A stretch of DNA of 64,000 bases from Stenotrophomonas bentonitica. Lineage in GTDB: Bacteria > Pseudomonadota > Gammaproteobacteria > Xanthomonadales > Xanthomonadaceae. The stretch is taken from the NCBI RefSeq assembly GCF_013185915.1, contig NZ_JAAZUH010000001.1, positions 1,798,001-1,862,000 on the forward strand. The letters run 5' to 3'. A program made the position numbers and the translations under genes. The notes under the pieces are model-generated. The model had not been told where the DNA came from, did not search any database, and saw only the letters and a program-made list of their open reading frames with translations. Shown in pieces: positions 46,854 through 56,948 of the stretch. Position 1 is the first letter of the stretch, and every line of letters begins with the position of its first letter.

Positions 46854-48947
46854 TTACTTCAGGCGTTCCCACAGGAACGCATAGGCCAGCGCCGACATGT
46901 GCGCGGCCTGCGCATTGTTGGCCGCGCCGCCGTGCCCGCCTTCGATGTTCTCGTAGTAGGTCACGTCCTTGCCTGCCTCGATCATCTTCGCCGCCATCTT
47001 GCGCGCGTGGCCCGGGTGGACGCGGTCGTCGCGGGTCGAGGTGGTGAACAGCACCGGCGGGTAGTCCTTGGCCGGGTCGAACAGATGGTACGGCGAGAAG
47101 GTCTGAATGTACTCCCAGTCGGCGGTGTCCGGGTTGCCGTATTCGGCCATCCAGGAGGCGCCGGCCAGCAGGTGGCTGTAGCGCTTCATGTCCAGCAGCG
47201 GCACCTGCACCACCACGGCCCCGAACAGCTCCGGGTACTGGGTGAGCATGTTGCCGGTGAGCAGGCCGCCGTTGCTGCCGCCCTGCACGCCCAGGTGCTT
47301 CGGCGAGGTGATCCTGCGGCTGACCAGGTCGCGCGCGACCGCAGCCATGTCTTCATACGCCTTGTGGCGGTTCTGCTTCAGCGCCGCCTGGTGCCAGCGC
47401 GGGCCGTATTCGCCACCGCCGCGGATGTTGGCGACCACATACACACCGCCCTTCTCCAGCCAGGCGCGACCCATGCCGCCGGAATAGGACGGGGTCAGCG
47501 AGATCTCGAAGCCACCATACCCGTACAGCAGGGTCGGGTTGGAGCCGTCCAGCTTCATGTCCTTGGCGTGCACCACGAAGTACGGCACGCGGGTGCCGTC
47601 CTTGCTGGTGGCGAAGTGCTGCTCGATCACCTTGCCTTCGGCATCGAAGAACGCCGGCATGGTCTTGAGCACTTCCGGCTGCTTGCCGATCTCGGCCAGG
47701 GCCAGCGTGGTCGGGGTCAGGTAGTCGGTCACGGTCATCCACACCGCGTCGCTGTCGTCAGCGTCGACTGCGCCGACCGCGACCGTACCGAACGACGGTG
47801 CGCCCACGAAATCGCTCTTCTCCCAGCCCTTGGCGGTCGGGGTCAGCACCTGCAGGCGGCTCTTGACGTCGTCGAGCACGTTCAGCACCAGGTGGTTCTT
47901 CGTCCAGCTCGAACCGGCCAGCGAAGTGGTTTCGGTCGGCGCGAACAGCACCTCGAAATCGCGCTTGCCGGCGATGAAATCATCCAGCTTGGTCACCAGC
48001 AGCGAACCAGCGGCGTAGGTCTTGCCGCCCACGGTCCACGGGTCGCGCAGTTCCAGGGTCAACCACTGTTTGCGCAGGCCCTTCTCGGCGGAGTTCGGCG
48101 CGTCGATCTTCGTGAGCGTGCCATCGTCGGCACGCAGGTAGAGCTCGTTGTTGTAGAAAGCGAGCGTGCGGCTGACCAGGTTGCGCTCGTAGCCGGGAGT
48201 GTCGTCGTGCATGGCCGCGATGTACATGTCATCGGGCTTGCCTTCATACACCACGCTGGCGGCCGACAGCGGCGTGCCGCGCTTCCACAGCTTGGCCACG
48301 CGCGGGTAGCCGGAGGTGGTCATGCTGTCCTTGCCGAAATCGGTATAGACGAACACGGTGTCGCGGTCGATCCAGCCCAGCCCGCCCTTGGATTCGGGGC
48401 GGAAGAAGCCGTCCTCGATCCAGCTTTTGTTGGCCAGGTCGAACTCGCGGGTGACGTCGGCGTCGGCACCGCCGCGCGACAGCGCGATCAGGCAGCGCGA
48501 ATAATCCGGACGCAGGCAGTCGGCGCCGTGCCACACCCAGTTCTCGCCTTCGGCCTTGTTCAGCGCATCCAGGTCGAGCACGGTTTCCCACGTCGGCGCG
48601 GCCTTGCGGTACTCGTCCAGCGTGGTGCGGCGCCACACGCCGCGCTCGTGCTGCTTGTCCTTCCAGAAGTTGTAGTAGTAGTCGCCGATCTTCTGCACGC
48701 CGGGAATCTTGGCGTCCGAATCAAGCACCTCGCGGATGCTGGCTTCCATCTGCTTGAAGGCCGGGGTCTGGGCCAGGCGGCCTTCGGACTTGGCATTCTG
48801 CTGCTTGACCCAGTCCAGGGACTTGTCGCCGGTGACATCTTCAAGCCACGCGTAGGGATCGGCGGGGGTCTCAGCAGCCATGGCGGTTCCGGCCATTCCA
48901 GCTGAGAACAGGCCTGCCATCAGGCAGGCGGAAGCGAGTCGGGACAT
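46854..48947 (-). CDS. Prolyl oligopeptidase-family S9 serine peptidase, exported
   Basis: 697 residues. Signal peptide ending AGTAMAAETP. Propeller domain followed by hydrolase domain with Ser in LGVQGGSNGGLLTG, Asp in TSTRDDRVHPGH and His in IEGGHGGAANN. Closest to prolyl endopeptidases, cleaving after Pro in short peptides. With the oligopeptidase B gene upstream it gives two exported S9 enzymes in one locus. Own terminator. Confidence 0.93.
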   Translation of the reverse strand: MSRLASACLMAGLFSAGMAGTAMAAETPADPYAWLEDVTGDKSLDWVKQQNAKSEGRLAQTPAFKQMEASIREVLDSDAKIPGVQKIGDYYYNFWKDKQHERGVWRRTTLDEYRKAAPTWETVLDLDALNKAEGENWVWHGADCLRPDYSRCLIALSRGGADADVTREFDLANKSWIEDGFFRPESKGGLGWIDRDTVFVYTDFGKDSMTTSGYPRVAKLWKRGTPLSAASVVYEGKPDDMYIAAMHDDTPGYERNLVSRTLAFYNNELYLRADDGTLTKIDAPNSAEKGLRKQWLTLELRDPWTVGGKTYAAGSLLVTKLDDFIAGKRDFEVLFAPTETTSLAGSSWTKNHLVLNVLDDVKSRLQVLTPTAKGWEKSDFVGAPSFGTVAVGAVDADDSDAVWMTVTDYLTPTTLALAEIGKQPEVLKTMPAFFDAEGKVIEQHFATSKDGTRVPYFVVHAKDMKLDGSNPTLLYGYGGFEISLTPSYSGGMGRAWLEKGGVYVVANIRGGGEYGPRWHQAALKQNRHKAYEDMAAVARDLVSRRITSPKHLGVQGGSNGGLLTGNMLTQYPELFGAVVVQVPLLDMKRYSHLLAGASWMAEYGNPDTADWEYIQTFSPYHLFDPAKDYPPVLFTTSTRDDRVHPGHARKMAAKMIEAGKDVTYYENIEGGHGGAANNAQAAHMSALAYAFLWERLK

Positions 48948-48981
48948 TGCGGCTCCAGGCGGTCATATCCCCCCGACGCTA

Positions 48982-49338
48982 TCACACGGCCTGCCCGGCT
49001 CCCCCCTGTCGAAGGTCAGGGCGCGCCCGGCGCGGCTGCACGCGGACCCGGCGGCGCGCCTGCGGCCCGCGCCGGCGCTGGGCCTGCCGGTTCCGCACTG
49101 CAGCCGGCAGGCGGAACCGGTACAGACTCCACCAGGCCAGGCACGGCATCGCGACCAGCCACATCGGCAACCAGCCCAGCCATTCGCTGTGGCCGCGCGC
49201 GGCAGGCCAGACCAGCACCAGCGCGACGCCGGCAAGGGCCACCTGCCGGACCCAGCGAAGCACATCGGGATGGGGCGCTTCCGACAGGGCCGCGCGGGAC
49301 TGTGAAGGCCGGGAACGACGCGAAGACGACAGGGGCAT
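48982..49338 (-). CDS. Small membrane protein of unknown function
   Basis: 118 residues. Two membrane segments (about 32-50 and 55-73, WLGWLPMWLVAMPCLAWW) and a very Arg-rich C-terminus, which should be cytoplasmic. GGAG lies 7 bp upstream of the ATG. No family recognised. Divergent from blc. Confidence 0.6.
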   Translation of the reverse strand: MPLSSSRRSRPSQSRAALSEAPHPDVLRWVRQVALAGVALVLVWPAARGHSEWLGWLPMWLVAMPCLAWWSLYRFRLPAAVRNRQAQRRRGPQARRRVRVQPRRARPDLRQGGAGQAV

Positions 49339-49476
49339 GACACGACTCCGTGCGAAAGTGATGCGTCACCTTGCCCTGCCCCCATCTCACAGGCTGCGAC
49401 CTTCGATGGTTTCACCATTGACGTTCTTCGTCGTCCCACCCACCATGCCCCTGCAGCCACTGGAGCCTTCCATCGC

Positions 49477-50079
49477 ATGTCCCTGAACCGCCCGCTTCGC
49501 GTTGTCCTGCTGCTGTCGACGCTGTCGCTGCTGTCCGCCTGTGCATTCGGCGACAGCAAGCCCACGCCTGCGCCGTCGGTCAGCACCGGGGCCAGCGCCC
49601 CGATCGACCTGCAGCGGTTCATGGGCACCTGGTATGTGATCGGCCGCGTGCCGAACCCGGTGGAGCGCGGCCACGTGGCCAGCGTCAACCAGTACAGCCT
49701 GCGCGGCGACCAGAAGGTCTCCATCACCTATACGTTCCGCGACGGCTTCTCCGAGCCGCTGCAGCAGATCACGGTGCGCGCCTCGGTGGACGAGGACAGC
49801 GGCAACCACAACTGGCGCACCTGGTTCTACAAGGTCGTCCCCACCCATACCCGCGTGCTCGAAGTCGCGCCGGACTATTCGTGGGCGATGCTGGGCTACC
49901 CGGGCCGCGAAATGGCCTGGATCTTCGCGCGCAAGCCGGACATGGACAAGGACCTGTACAAGGAACTGGCCACCCGCCTGCGCGACGAGTACGGGGTCAA
50001 CACCGACAAGCTCAAGCGCGTGCCGCAGCACCGCGAGCAGGTGGACCGTTTGGGCTACGAGGTTCCGAACGTACGGTGA
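49477..50079 (+). CDS. blc: Outer-membrane lipocalin Blc
   Basis: 200 residues. Lipobox LLSACAFG. The lipocalin signature FMGTWYVIGRVP is at about residues 48-59, with the second conserved region around the barrel end (YSWAMLGYPGREMAWIFARKP). It binds lysophospholipids or fatty acids during envelope maintenance. Monocistronic, followed by a SMAG palindrome facing metI. Confidence 0.92.
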   Translation: MSLNRPLRVVLLLSTLSLLSACAFGDSKPTPAPSVSTGASAPIDLQRFMGTWYVIGRVPNPVERGHVASVNQYSLRGDQKVSITYTFRDGFSEPLQQITVRASVDEDSGNHNWRTWFYKVVPTHTRVLEVAPDYSWAMLGYPGREMAWIFARKPDMDKDLYKELATRLRDEYGVNTDKLKRVPQHREQVDRLGYEVPNVR

Positions 50080-50091
50080 TGCCGAGGTGCA

Positions 50092-50113
50092 GCCACGCAG
50101 GGCGTGGCTCTAC
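50092..50113 (-). repeat. SMAG-type REP palindrome
   Basis: GCCACGC, loop AGG, GCGTGGC, TCTAC (GTAG on the minus strand). Sits between convergent blc and metI. Confidence 0.8.
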
Positions 50114-50151
50114 CGGGGATTGGCCGACCGTTCACATCGGCGCCCGCCGCA

Positions 50152-50841
50152 TCACTTCCGCGAATACCGCCCCACCAGCCAGTCGCCGAGCATCTGCAGC
50201 AGCTGCACGAGTACCAGCAGCAGCACCACGGTGACCAGCGCCACGTCGGTGTGGGAGCGCTGGTAGCCGTCGCGGAAGGCCAGGTCGCCCAGGCCGCCGG
50301 AGCCGATCGCGCCGCCCATGGCGGTGAAGCCGATCAGGGCGATCACGGTCACCGTGGCCCCGGCGATCAGGCCGGGTCGCGCTTCGGGCAGCAGCACCCG
50401 GCTGACCAGCTGCCAGGTGGTGGCGCCCATCGCCTGGCTGGCTTCGATCACGCCGCGGTCCACTTCACGCAGCGCGGTTTCCACCAGGCGCGCGTAGAAC
50501 GGGGCCGCGCCGATCACCAGCGGCACGATCGCGCCGCGCACGCCCAGCGAGGTGCCCATCATCCACAGCGTGATCGGAATCAGCACGATCATCAGGATGA
50601 TGAAAGGCACCGAGCGCAGCAGGTTGACCAGCAGCGCCAGCCCGCCATACAGCACCGGCTTGCGGCGCAGCTGCGGCGAACCGGTCAGGAACAGCAGCAC
50701 GCCCAGCGGCAGGCCGATGGCCAGGGTCAACGGCAGCGAGCCGGCCAGCATCAACAGGGTGTCGATGGTGGCCTGGCCGATGTCGGCCCACTTGGCAGCG
50801 TCGAGATGGCGGAAGAAACCGCCTGCGGTAGCCAGGATCAT
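50152..50841 (-). CDS. metI: Methionine ABC transporter permease
   Basis: 229 residues, five membrane segments. The EAA loop that contacts the ATPase reads [26 protein letters not shown]. Homologous to MetI of the D/L-methionine importer. Start overlaps metN by 4 bp. No metQ follows; the next gene is blc on the other strand. Confidence 0.93.
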   Translation of the reverse strand: MILATAGGFFRHLDAAKWADIGQATIDTLLMLAGSLPLTLAIGLPLGVLLFLTGSPQLRRKPVLYGGLALLVNLLRSVPFIILMIVLIPITLWMMGTSLGVRGAIVPLVIGAAPFYARLVETALREVDRGVIEASQAMGATTWQLVSRVLLPEARPGLIAGATVTVIALIGFTAMGGAIGSGGLGDLAFRDGYQRSHTDVALVTVVLLLVLVQLLQMLGDWLVGRYSRK

Positions 50842-51845
50842 CGGCGCAGCTCCTCCAGGTGGACGCCGGCGGCGACAAAGCCGGCCTGCGCGGCCTGCAC
50901 GTCGCCGCCCACCAGCGACACGGTCAGCTGGCCATACGGGGTGTCCTTGATGCGGTCGATGCGTCCGGACAGGATGTTGTAGTCCACGCCGGTCTCGCGG
51001 GCGATCCGCCCCAGCACCGGCTCATAGGTGTCGGTACCGAGGAAGGTCAGGCGCACGATGCGCCCGGCCACGGCCTCGAAGTCCTTGTGCAGCTCGCCTT
51101 CGTCGACCTGTTCGGACTCGTTGACGAAGCGGCGCGTGGTCGGGTGCTGCGGGTGCAGGAAAACCTCGGTGACCGGGCCGGTTTCCACCAGGTGGCCGGC
51201 GTCGAGCACGGCCACGCGGTCGCAGACGCGGCGGATCACGTCCATTTCGTGGGTGATCAGCACGATGGTCAGGCCCAGTTCGCGGTTGATCCGGCCCAGC
51301 AGCTTCAGCACCGAGGCGGTGGTCTGCGGGTCCAGCGCGCTGGTGGCCTCGTCGCAGAGCAGGATCTGCGGGCGCGTGGCCAGCGCACGGGCAATGCCCA
51401 CGCGCTGCTTCTGGCCGCCGGACAGCTGCGCCGGGTACTTGTTGGCATGCGCCTCCAGGCCCACCGTGTGCAGCAGCTCGGTGACCCGCGCGTCGATCTC
51501 GGCGCGCGGGGTGCCGGCCAGCTCCAGCGGGAAGGCCACGTTGGCCGCCACCGTGCGCGAGGACAGCAGGTTGAAGTGCTGGAAGATCATGCCGATCTTC
51601 CGGCGCAGCGCGCGCAGGCCGTCGCTGTCCAGCGCGGTGACGTCCTCGCCGTTGATCAGCAGGCGCCCGCCGGTTGGTTCCTCGAGCCGGTTGATCAACC
51701 GGATCAGGGTCGATTTGCCCGCACCGGAATGGCCGATGATGCCGAACACTTCGCCGGCCTCGATGGTCAGGTCCAGCGGCTGCAGCGCGGCGATCGCGCG
51801 GCCGCCGACGGCATAGGATTTGTGCAGGCGCTGGAACTCGATCAC
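50838..51845 (-). CDS. metN: Methionine ABC transporter ATP-binding protein
   Basis: 335 residues from GTG 51845. Walker [12 protein letters not shown], signature [15 protein letters not shown], Walker [13 protein letters not shown], and a C-terminal NIL/ACT domain (about 255-330) that senses methionine. The GTG start gives the usual [11 protein letters not shown] opening; an in-frame ATG at 51932 would add 29 residues and cannot be ruled out. It heads the metNI operon; the 130-bp gap upstream includes TTATAAA, a possible -10. Confidence 0.93.
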   Translation of the reverse strand: MIEFQRLHKSYAVGGRAIAALQPLDLTIEAGEVFGIIGHSGAGKSTLIRLINRLEEPTGGRLLINGEDVTALDSDGLRALRRKIGMIFQHFNLLSSRTVAANVAFPLELAGTPRAEIDARVTELLHTVGLEAHANKYPAQLSGGQKQRVGIARALATRPQILLCDEATSALDPQTTASVLKLLGRINRELGLTIVLITHEMDVIRRVCDRVAVLDAGHLVETGPVTEVFLHPQHPTTRRFVNESEQVDEGELHKDFEAVAGRIVRLTFLGTDTYEPVLGRIARETGVDYNILSGRIDRIKDTPYGQLTVSLVGGDVQAAQAGFVAAGVHLEELRR

Positions 51846-51977
51846 TTCGCGGTCAACCGGGGCATCGACGGGAGGGGGCGTGCAGCCTACCAGCGCGGGA
51901 CGGCCCTGGCCCGTGCGGCGGAAGCGAATCATATTCCGTTTGTTTATAAGGCGGCGTCATCGCCCGCCCGGCGGGCC

Positions 51978-52874
51978 TCAGGGGTGGTCCAGCGGCTGCG
52001 GCGGGGTCACCTTCCGGACCCGCTCGCGGTGCAGCAGGTACAGGCCCGAGGCGACGATGATCCCGGCGCCCAGCCAGGTCCAGTTGTCGGGCAGCACGCC
52101 CCAGAACAGCAGGTCCCAGCCGATCACCCAGACCAGCCCGGTGTATTCCAGCGGCGCGATCAGCGAGGCCTCGCCCAGCTGGAAGGCGCGGGTCAGGGCG
52201 ACCTGCCCCCCGGCCCCGGCCAGTCCCATGCCCGCGATCAGGCCGGCGTGGCCCAGTTGCAGCGGCTGCCAGTCCGGGATCGCCAGCAAGCCGGCGCCCA
52301 GCGCCAGGATCACCAGGAACCACACCACCATCGACTGCGGGGTGTCGGTGCGGGTCAGCATGCTGACCGTGATCGCGGCAATGGCGTAGGCGGTGGCGGC
52401 CAGCAGCACCATCAGCCCGGGAATGGAGATGAACCCGCCCACCCCGGGGCGCAACACCACCAGCACCCCGACCAGGCCGATGCCGATCGCGATCCAGCGG
52501 CGCGGCCCGACCTGCTCGCCCAGCAACGGCACCGACAGCGCCGCGATCAGCAGCGGGGCCACGAAATAGATGGTGTAGGCAGTCGACAGCGGCAGGCTGC
52601 GCAGGGCGAACACGAAGCAGCCGATCATCGCCATGCCGAGCAGGCCGCGCAGCAGGTGCAGGCCCCAGCGTACCGGGATCAGCGAGCGCGGGCCGGCCGT
52701 GGCCAGTACCCAGACCAGCACGAACGGCAGCGAGGCGGCGCCGCGCAGGAAGGTGACCTGCAGGGTGGGGTAGCTGGAGGAGAGCTGCTTCATGCCGGCG
52801 TCCATCAGCGAAAAGCAGGCCACGGCCAGCAGCATCCAGGCGACGGCGCGGGTGGGGGTGCGTTCGGTGGTCAT
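51978..52874 (-). CDS. DMT-superfamily (EamA) transporter
   Basis: 298 residues with ten membrane helices made of two EamA repeats (LAVACFSLMDAGMKQLSS and ATAYAIAAITVSML open the halves). Probably a metabolite exporter; substrate unknown. Monocistronic; divergent from yajQ. Confidence 0.86.
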   Translation of the reverse strand: MTTERTPTRAVAWMLLAVACFSLMDAGMKQLSSSYPTLQVTFLRGAASLPFVLVWVLATAGPRSLIPVRWGLHLLRGLLGMAMIGCFVFALRSLPLSTAYTIYFVAPLLIAALSVPLLGEQVGPRRWIAIGIGLVGVLVVLRPGVGGFISIPGLMVLLAATAYAIAAITVSMLTRTDTPQSMVVWFLVILALGAGLLAIPDWQPLQLGHAGLIAGMGLAGAGGQVALTRAFQLGEASLIAPLEYTGLVWVIGWDLLFWGVLPDNWTWLGAGIIVASGLYLLHRERVRKVTPPQPLDHP

Positions 52875-52952
52875 GCCCCATTATCGCCGCCCGTGCCGGG
52901 ACGTGCATGCGTGGTTGGTTAGAATGGGGGTCTAACCTGCAGGAGATTCCCC

Positions 52953-53435
52953 ATGCCCTCTTTTGACGTCGTTTCCGAAGTCGACATCCACGAACTGACC
53001 AACGCGGTCGACCAGGCCAACCGCGAGCTGTCCACCCGCTTCGACTTCAAGGGCGTGGACGCCAAGTTCGTGCTGGAAGACAGCGTGATCAAGCAGACGG
53101 CCCCGAGCGAGTTCCAGCTCGAGCAGATGACGGTGATCCTGCGCCAGCGCCTGACCGCCCGCAAGATCGACGCCAGCTGCCTGGAATTCGGCGACATCCT
53201 CACCAACCTGGGCGGCGCGCGCCAGGACGTCAAGGTGAAGCAGGGCATCGAGCAGAAAGAGGCCAAGAAGATCGCGGCGAAGATCAAGGAAGCCAAGCTC
53301 AAGGTCGAAAGCCAGATCAACGGCGACAAGCTGCGCGTGACCGGCAAGAAGCGCGACGACCTGCAGGATGCGATTGCCCTGCTGAAGAAGGAAAAGTTCG
53401 ACATCCCGCTGCAGTTCGACAACTTCCGCGATTGA
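52953..53435 (+). CDS. yajQ: YajQ-family cyclic di-GMP-binding protein
   Basis: 160 residues. MPSFDVVSEVDIHELTNAVDQ and TRFDFKGVDAKF are the YajQ start; the C-terminus has VTGKKRDDLQDAIALLK. In Xanthomonas campestris the homologue binds cyclic di-GMP and works with a LysR-type regulator in virulence. AGGAG lies upstream of the ATG. Followed after 7 bp by DUF1415. Confidence 0.93.
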   Translation: MPSFDVVSEVDIHELTNAVDQANRELSTRFDFKGVDAKFVLEDSVIKQTAPSEFQLEQMTVILRQRLTARKIDASCLEFGDILTNLGGARQDVKVKQGIEQKEAKKIAAKIKEAKLKVESQINGDKLRVTGKKRDDLQDAIALLKKEKFDIPLQFDNFRD

Positions 53436-53442
53436 TCCCGGC

Positions 53443-54030
53443 ATGAACGACACCCCCGCCTTCGACGGCACCGACGCCCCCGACCCGATCGCCGACACCC
53501 GCAAGTGGCTGGAGCAGATCGTGATCGGGCTGAACCTGTGCCCGTTCGCCAAGGCGGTGTACGTGAAGGACCAGGTGCGCTTCGTGCTGAGCGACGCGAC
53601 CACGCCCGAGGCGCTGGTCGAGCAGCTGGCCGAGGAACTGCTGCTGCTGCGCGACACGCCGGCCGAGCAGATCGACACCACGCTGATCATCCATCCGGAC
53701 GTGCTGACCGACTTCCTGGACTACAACGACTTCCTCGACAACGCCGACGCGGCGATCGAAACGCTGGACCTGCAGGGCATCCTGCAGGTGGCCAGCTTCC
53801 ACCCGCAGTACCAGTTCGCCGGTGCCGCGCCGGATGATGTGAGCAACTACACCAACCGGTCGCCCTACCCGACCCTGCACCTGCTGCGCGAAGACAGCGT
53901 GGAGCGTGCGGTGGCCGCGTTCCCGGACCCGGACGTGATCGTCGAGCGCAACATCGAAACCCTGGACAAGCTGGGCATCGAAGGCTGGACCCGCCTGCTC
54001 GGCCGCAAGGACACCCCGCCGTGCCACTGA
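53443..54030 (+). CDS. DUF1415-family protein
   Basis: 195 residues, soluble. Conserved LNLCPFAKAVYVKDQVRFVLS near the N-terminus (with a Cys), then VASFHPQYQFAG and NRSPYPTLHLLREDSV. Function unknown. Middle gene of yajQ-DUF1415-SDR; the next start lies inside its last codons. Confidence 0.86.
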   Translation: MNDTPAFDGTDAPDPIADTRKWLEQIVIGLNLCPFAKAVYVKDQVRFVLSDATTPEALVEQLAEELLLLRDTPAEQIDTTLIIHPDVLTDFLDYNDFLDNADAAIETLDLQGILQVASFHPQYQFAGAAPDDVSNYTNRSPYPTLHLLREDSVERAVAAFPDPDVIVERNIETLDKLGIEGWTRLLGRKDTPPCH

Positions 54031-54821
54031 CGCCGGCCATCACCGACTGGCCGGCGCAACCGCTGCGCGACCGCGTGGTGATCGTGACCGGTGGCGCGCA
54101 GGGCGTGGGCCGCGGCATCGCGCAGGCGGTGCTGGGCGCCGGCGGCAGCGTGATGATCGCCGACCTGGATGCCGATGCTGGCCGTGCCTGCCTGAAGGAA
54201 TGGGCCCTGCCCGAACGCGCCGCGTTCCAGCGCGCGGACGTGGCCAGCGAGCGCAGCGTGCAGGCTTTGGTGAAGGCCACGCAGAAGCGGTTTGGCCGCA
54301 TCGACGGCCTGGTCAATAACGCCGGCATCGCCAGCGCACATGGCACGCCGTTGGCGAAGATGACGCTGGCCGAATGGCAGCGCCGCCTGTCCAGCCTGCA
54401 CGGCGCCTTCCTGTGCAGCAAGCACGCCCTGCCTGCGTTGCAGGCGCAGGGCGGTGCGATCATCAATATCGCCTCTACCCGCGCATGGCAGTCCGAAGCG
54501 GACAGCGAGGCCTACGCCGCCGCGAAGGGCGGGCTGGTGGCATTCACCCATGCGCTGGCGATCAGCGCCGGCCCGCAGGTGCGGGTCAACAGCATCAGCC
54601 CGGGCTGGATCACCACCGACGCCTGGCAGGCCCCGGCGCGACGACGCACCCCGAAACTGTCGCGGCGCGACCATGCGCAGCATGCGGTGGGCCGCGTCGG
54701 CCAGCCCGAAGACATCGGTGCGCTGTCGGTGTTCCTTTTATCGGATGCGGCCGGTTTCATCACCGGCCAGGACCACATCGTCGACGGCGGCATGACCCGC
54801 ACGATGATCTACGCGGAGTGA
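54021..54821 (+). CDS. Short-chain dehydrogenase/reductase
   Basis: 266 residues. TGGAQGVGRG cofactor loop, NNAG in LVNNAGIAS, Ser in IINIASTRAW and YAAAKGG (Tyr, Lys) active site, with ITGQDHIVDGGMT near the end. Classical SDR of unknown substrate. It starts with GTG at 54021, overlapping the DUF1415 stop by 10 bp. Stops 1 bp from the convergent M3 peptidase gene. Confidence 0.85.
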   Translation: MPLTPAITDWPAQPLRDRVVIVTGGAQGVGRGIAQAVLGAGGSVMIADLDADAGRACLKEWALPERAAFQRADVASERSVQALVKATQKRFGRIDGLVNNAGIASAHGTPLAKMTLAEWQRRLSSLHGAFLCSKHALPALQAQGGAIINIASTRAWQSEADSEAYAAAKGGLVAFTHALAISAGPQVRVNSISPGWITTDAWQAPARRRTPKLSRRDHAQHAVGRVGQPEDIGALSVFLLSDAAGFITGQDHIVDGGMTRTMIYAE

Positions 54822-54822
54822 A

Positions 54823-56859
54823 TCAACCGTTCATGCCGTTGTGGCGGAGCAGCGCATCCACGCTCGGCGCACGCCCACGGAATGCGGCGAAGTTCTCCGC
54901 CGCGCTGCGACTGCCACCCCGCGACAGCACTTCGTCGCGGAAGCGCTTGCCGGTTTCCGCAACCTGCCCCGGCGCTTCCTCAAACGCCGCGTACGCATCC
55001 GCGCTCAACACCTCAGCCCACTTGTAGCTGTAATAACCCGCCGCATAGCCACCGGCGAAAATATGGCTGAACTGGTGCGGGAAGCGATTCCATTCCGGCG
55101 GGCGGTTGACCGCCACTTCATCGCGCACGCGTTCGAGCAGTTGCAGCACGCTGTCCTGCGCGGGATCGAAGCTGCTGTGCAGCTGCATGTCGAACAGCGC
55201 GAACTCCAGCTGGCGCACGGTGAACATGCCGCTCTGGAAATTGCGCGCGGCCAGCATCCGGTCGAACAGCGCGCGCGGCAGCGGTTCGCCAGTGTCCACG
55301 TGCGCGGTCATCTGCTGCACGCGGTCCCACTCCCAGCAGAAGTTCTCCATGAACTGGCTGGGCAGCTCCACCGCGTCCCATTCCACGCCGTTGATGCCGG
55401 CCACGCCCAGCTCGCCGATGCGGGTCAGCAGCTGGTGCAGGCCGTGCCCCATTTCATGGAACAGGGTAGTCACTTCGTCGTGGCTGAAGGTCGACGCCTT
55501 GCCGTCCGCGCCCTTGCCGAAGTTGCACACCAGGTACACCAGCGGCGTCTGCACGCCCTGTGCGGTGTCGCGGCGGTTGCGGCAGTCGTCCATCCACGCA
55601 CCGCCGCGCTTGCCTTCGCGCGCGTACAGGTCCAGGTAGAACTGACCGACCAGCGCGCCCTGCGCGTCGACCACGCGGAAGAAACGCACGTCCGGGTGCC
55701 ACACCGGCGCCTGGTCCGGCTGCACGCTCAGGCCGTACAGGCCGTGGATGACATCGAACAGCCCGGCCAGCACCTTCGGCTCGGTGAAGTACTGCTTCAC
55801 TTCCTGCTCGGAGTAGCTGTAGCGCGCCTGCTTCAGCTTCTCGGCAGCGAACGACAGGTCCCACGCCTCCAGTGCCGGCAGGCCCAGCTCATCGCGCGCG
55901 AACGCTTCCAGCTCGGCACGATCGCGCTGCGCATAGGGTTTGGCGCGTGCGGCGAGGTCGCGAAGGAAGCCCAGCACCTGCGGCGCGTCGTCGGCCATCT
56001 TGGTGGCGATGGAATATTCGGCATAGCTGCTGAAGCCCAGCAGCGCCGCCAGTTCCGCGCGCAGTGCGAGGATGTGATCGATGTTCGCGCTGTTGTCGAG
56101 CTTGGCGTCGCCGAATTCCGAGGCACGCAGCGCGTTGGCGCGGTACAGCGCCTCGCGCAGTGGACGGTGTTCGGCGTAGGTCTGCACCGGCAGGTAGCAG
56201 GGCATCTGCAGGGTCAGCTTCCAGCCGGACAGGCCGTCTTTTTCAGCCGCAGCGCGCGCCGCGGCGATCACATCCTCCGGTACCCCGGCCAGCTCGGCAC
56301 GGTCCTCCACGTGCAGCGACCACTCGTCGGTAGCGTCGAGCACGTTCTGCGAGAACGTGGCCGACAGCGCAGACAGCTCCTCACGGATCGCGCTGTAGCG
56401 GGCCTTGCCGGCCTCATCCAGCTCGGCGCCGCCGAGGCGGAAATCGCGCAGGGCATTGTCCAGCACCTTGCGCCGCGCCGGGTCGTACTGCGCCGCTTCC
56501 GGAGCCGCCACCAGCGCGCGGTACTGCTCGAACAACGCCAGGTTCTGGCCGAGCGCGCTGCCGAACCGGGTAACCTTGGGCAGGTTGCTGTTGTAGGCCT
56601 CGCGCAGCGCCGGGGTGTTGACCACCGCCTGCAGGTGGCCGACCTGGCCCCAGGCACGCCACAGGCGTTCGGTGGCATCGTCCAGCGGGTCCACGAAGGT
56701 GGTCCAGGTCACCGGCTGTACCGTTTCGGCCGCCTTCACCGCCGCTTCGGCCTGCGCCAGCAGCGTATCGATGGCCGGACCGACGTGTTCGGGCTGGATC
56801 GCATCGAAACCGGGCAGGCCGGAAAAATCGAGCAGGGGGTTGGCGGGGGTCACGGGCAT
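54823..56859 (-). CDS. prlC: M3-family oligopeptidase A
   Basis: About 678 residues. Zinc site in LFHEMGHGLHQLL with the downstream Glu about 25 residues on, ANPLLDFSGLPGFDAIQPEHV at the N-terminus and a C-terminal HNGMNG. Degrades signal peptide fragments and small peptides in the cytoplasm. Start is unclear: GGAG touches ATG 56859 (no spacer) but is 6 nt before GTG 56853, so the GTG two codons later may be the true start. The long upstream frame to 57366 is antisense of the neighbour. Confidence 0.92.
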   Translation of the reverse strand: MPVTPANPLLDFSGLPGFDAIQPEHVGPAIDTLLAQAEAAVKAAETVQPVTWTTFVDPLDDATERLWRAWGQVGHLQAVVNTPALREAYNSNLPKVTRFGSALGQNLALFEQYRALVAAPEAAQYDPARRKVLDNALRDFRLGGAELDEAGKARYSAIREELSALSATFSQNVLDATDEWSLHVEDRAELAGVPEDVIAAARAAAEKDGLSGWKLTLQMPCYLPVQTYAEHRPLREALYRANALRASEFGDAKLDNSANIDHILALRAELAALLGFSSYAEYSIATKMADDAPQVLGFLRDLAARAKPYAQRDRAELEAFARDELGLPALEAWDLSFAAEKLKQARYSYSEQEVKQYFTEPKVLAGLFDVIHGLYGLSVQPDQAPVWHPDVRFFRVVDAQGALVGQFYLDLYAREGKRGGAWMDDCRNRRDTAQGVQTPLVYLVCNFGKGADGKASTFSHDEVTTLFHEMGHGLHQLLTRIGELGVAGINGVEWDAVELPSQFMENFCWEWDRVQQMTAHVDTGEPLPRALFDRMLAARNFQSGMFTVRQLEFALFDMQLHSSFDPAQDSVLQLLERVRDEVAVNRPPEWNRFPHQFSHIFAGGYAAGYYSYKWAEVLSADAYAAFEEAPGQVAETGKRFRDEVLSRGGSRSAAENFAAFRGRAPSVDALLRHNGMNG

Positions 56860-56948
56860 CTCCAGGCAACGGGGCCGCAGGGCGGCATACCCTCCACGAT
56901 ATGGCACTGCACCGCGCCCGTCACAAGGCCTGCGGCCACGGGTTCGAT

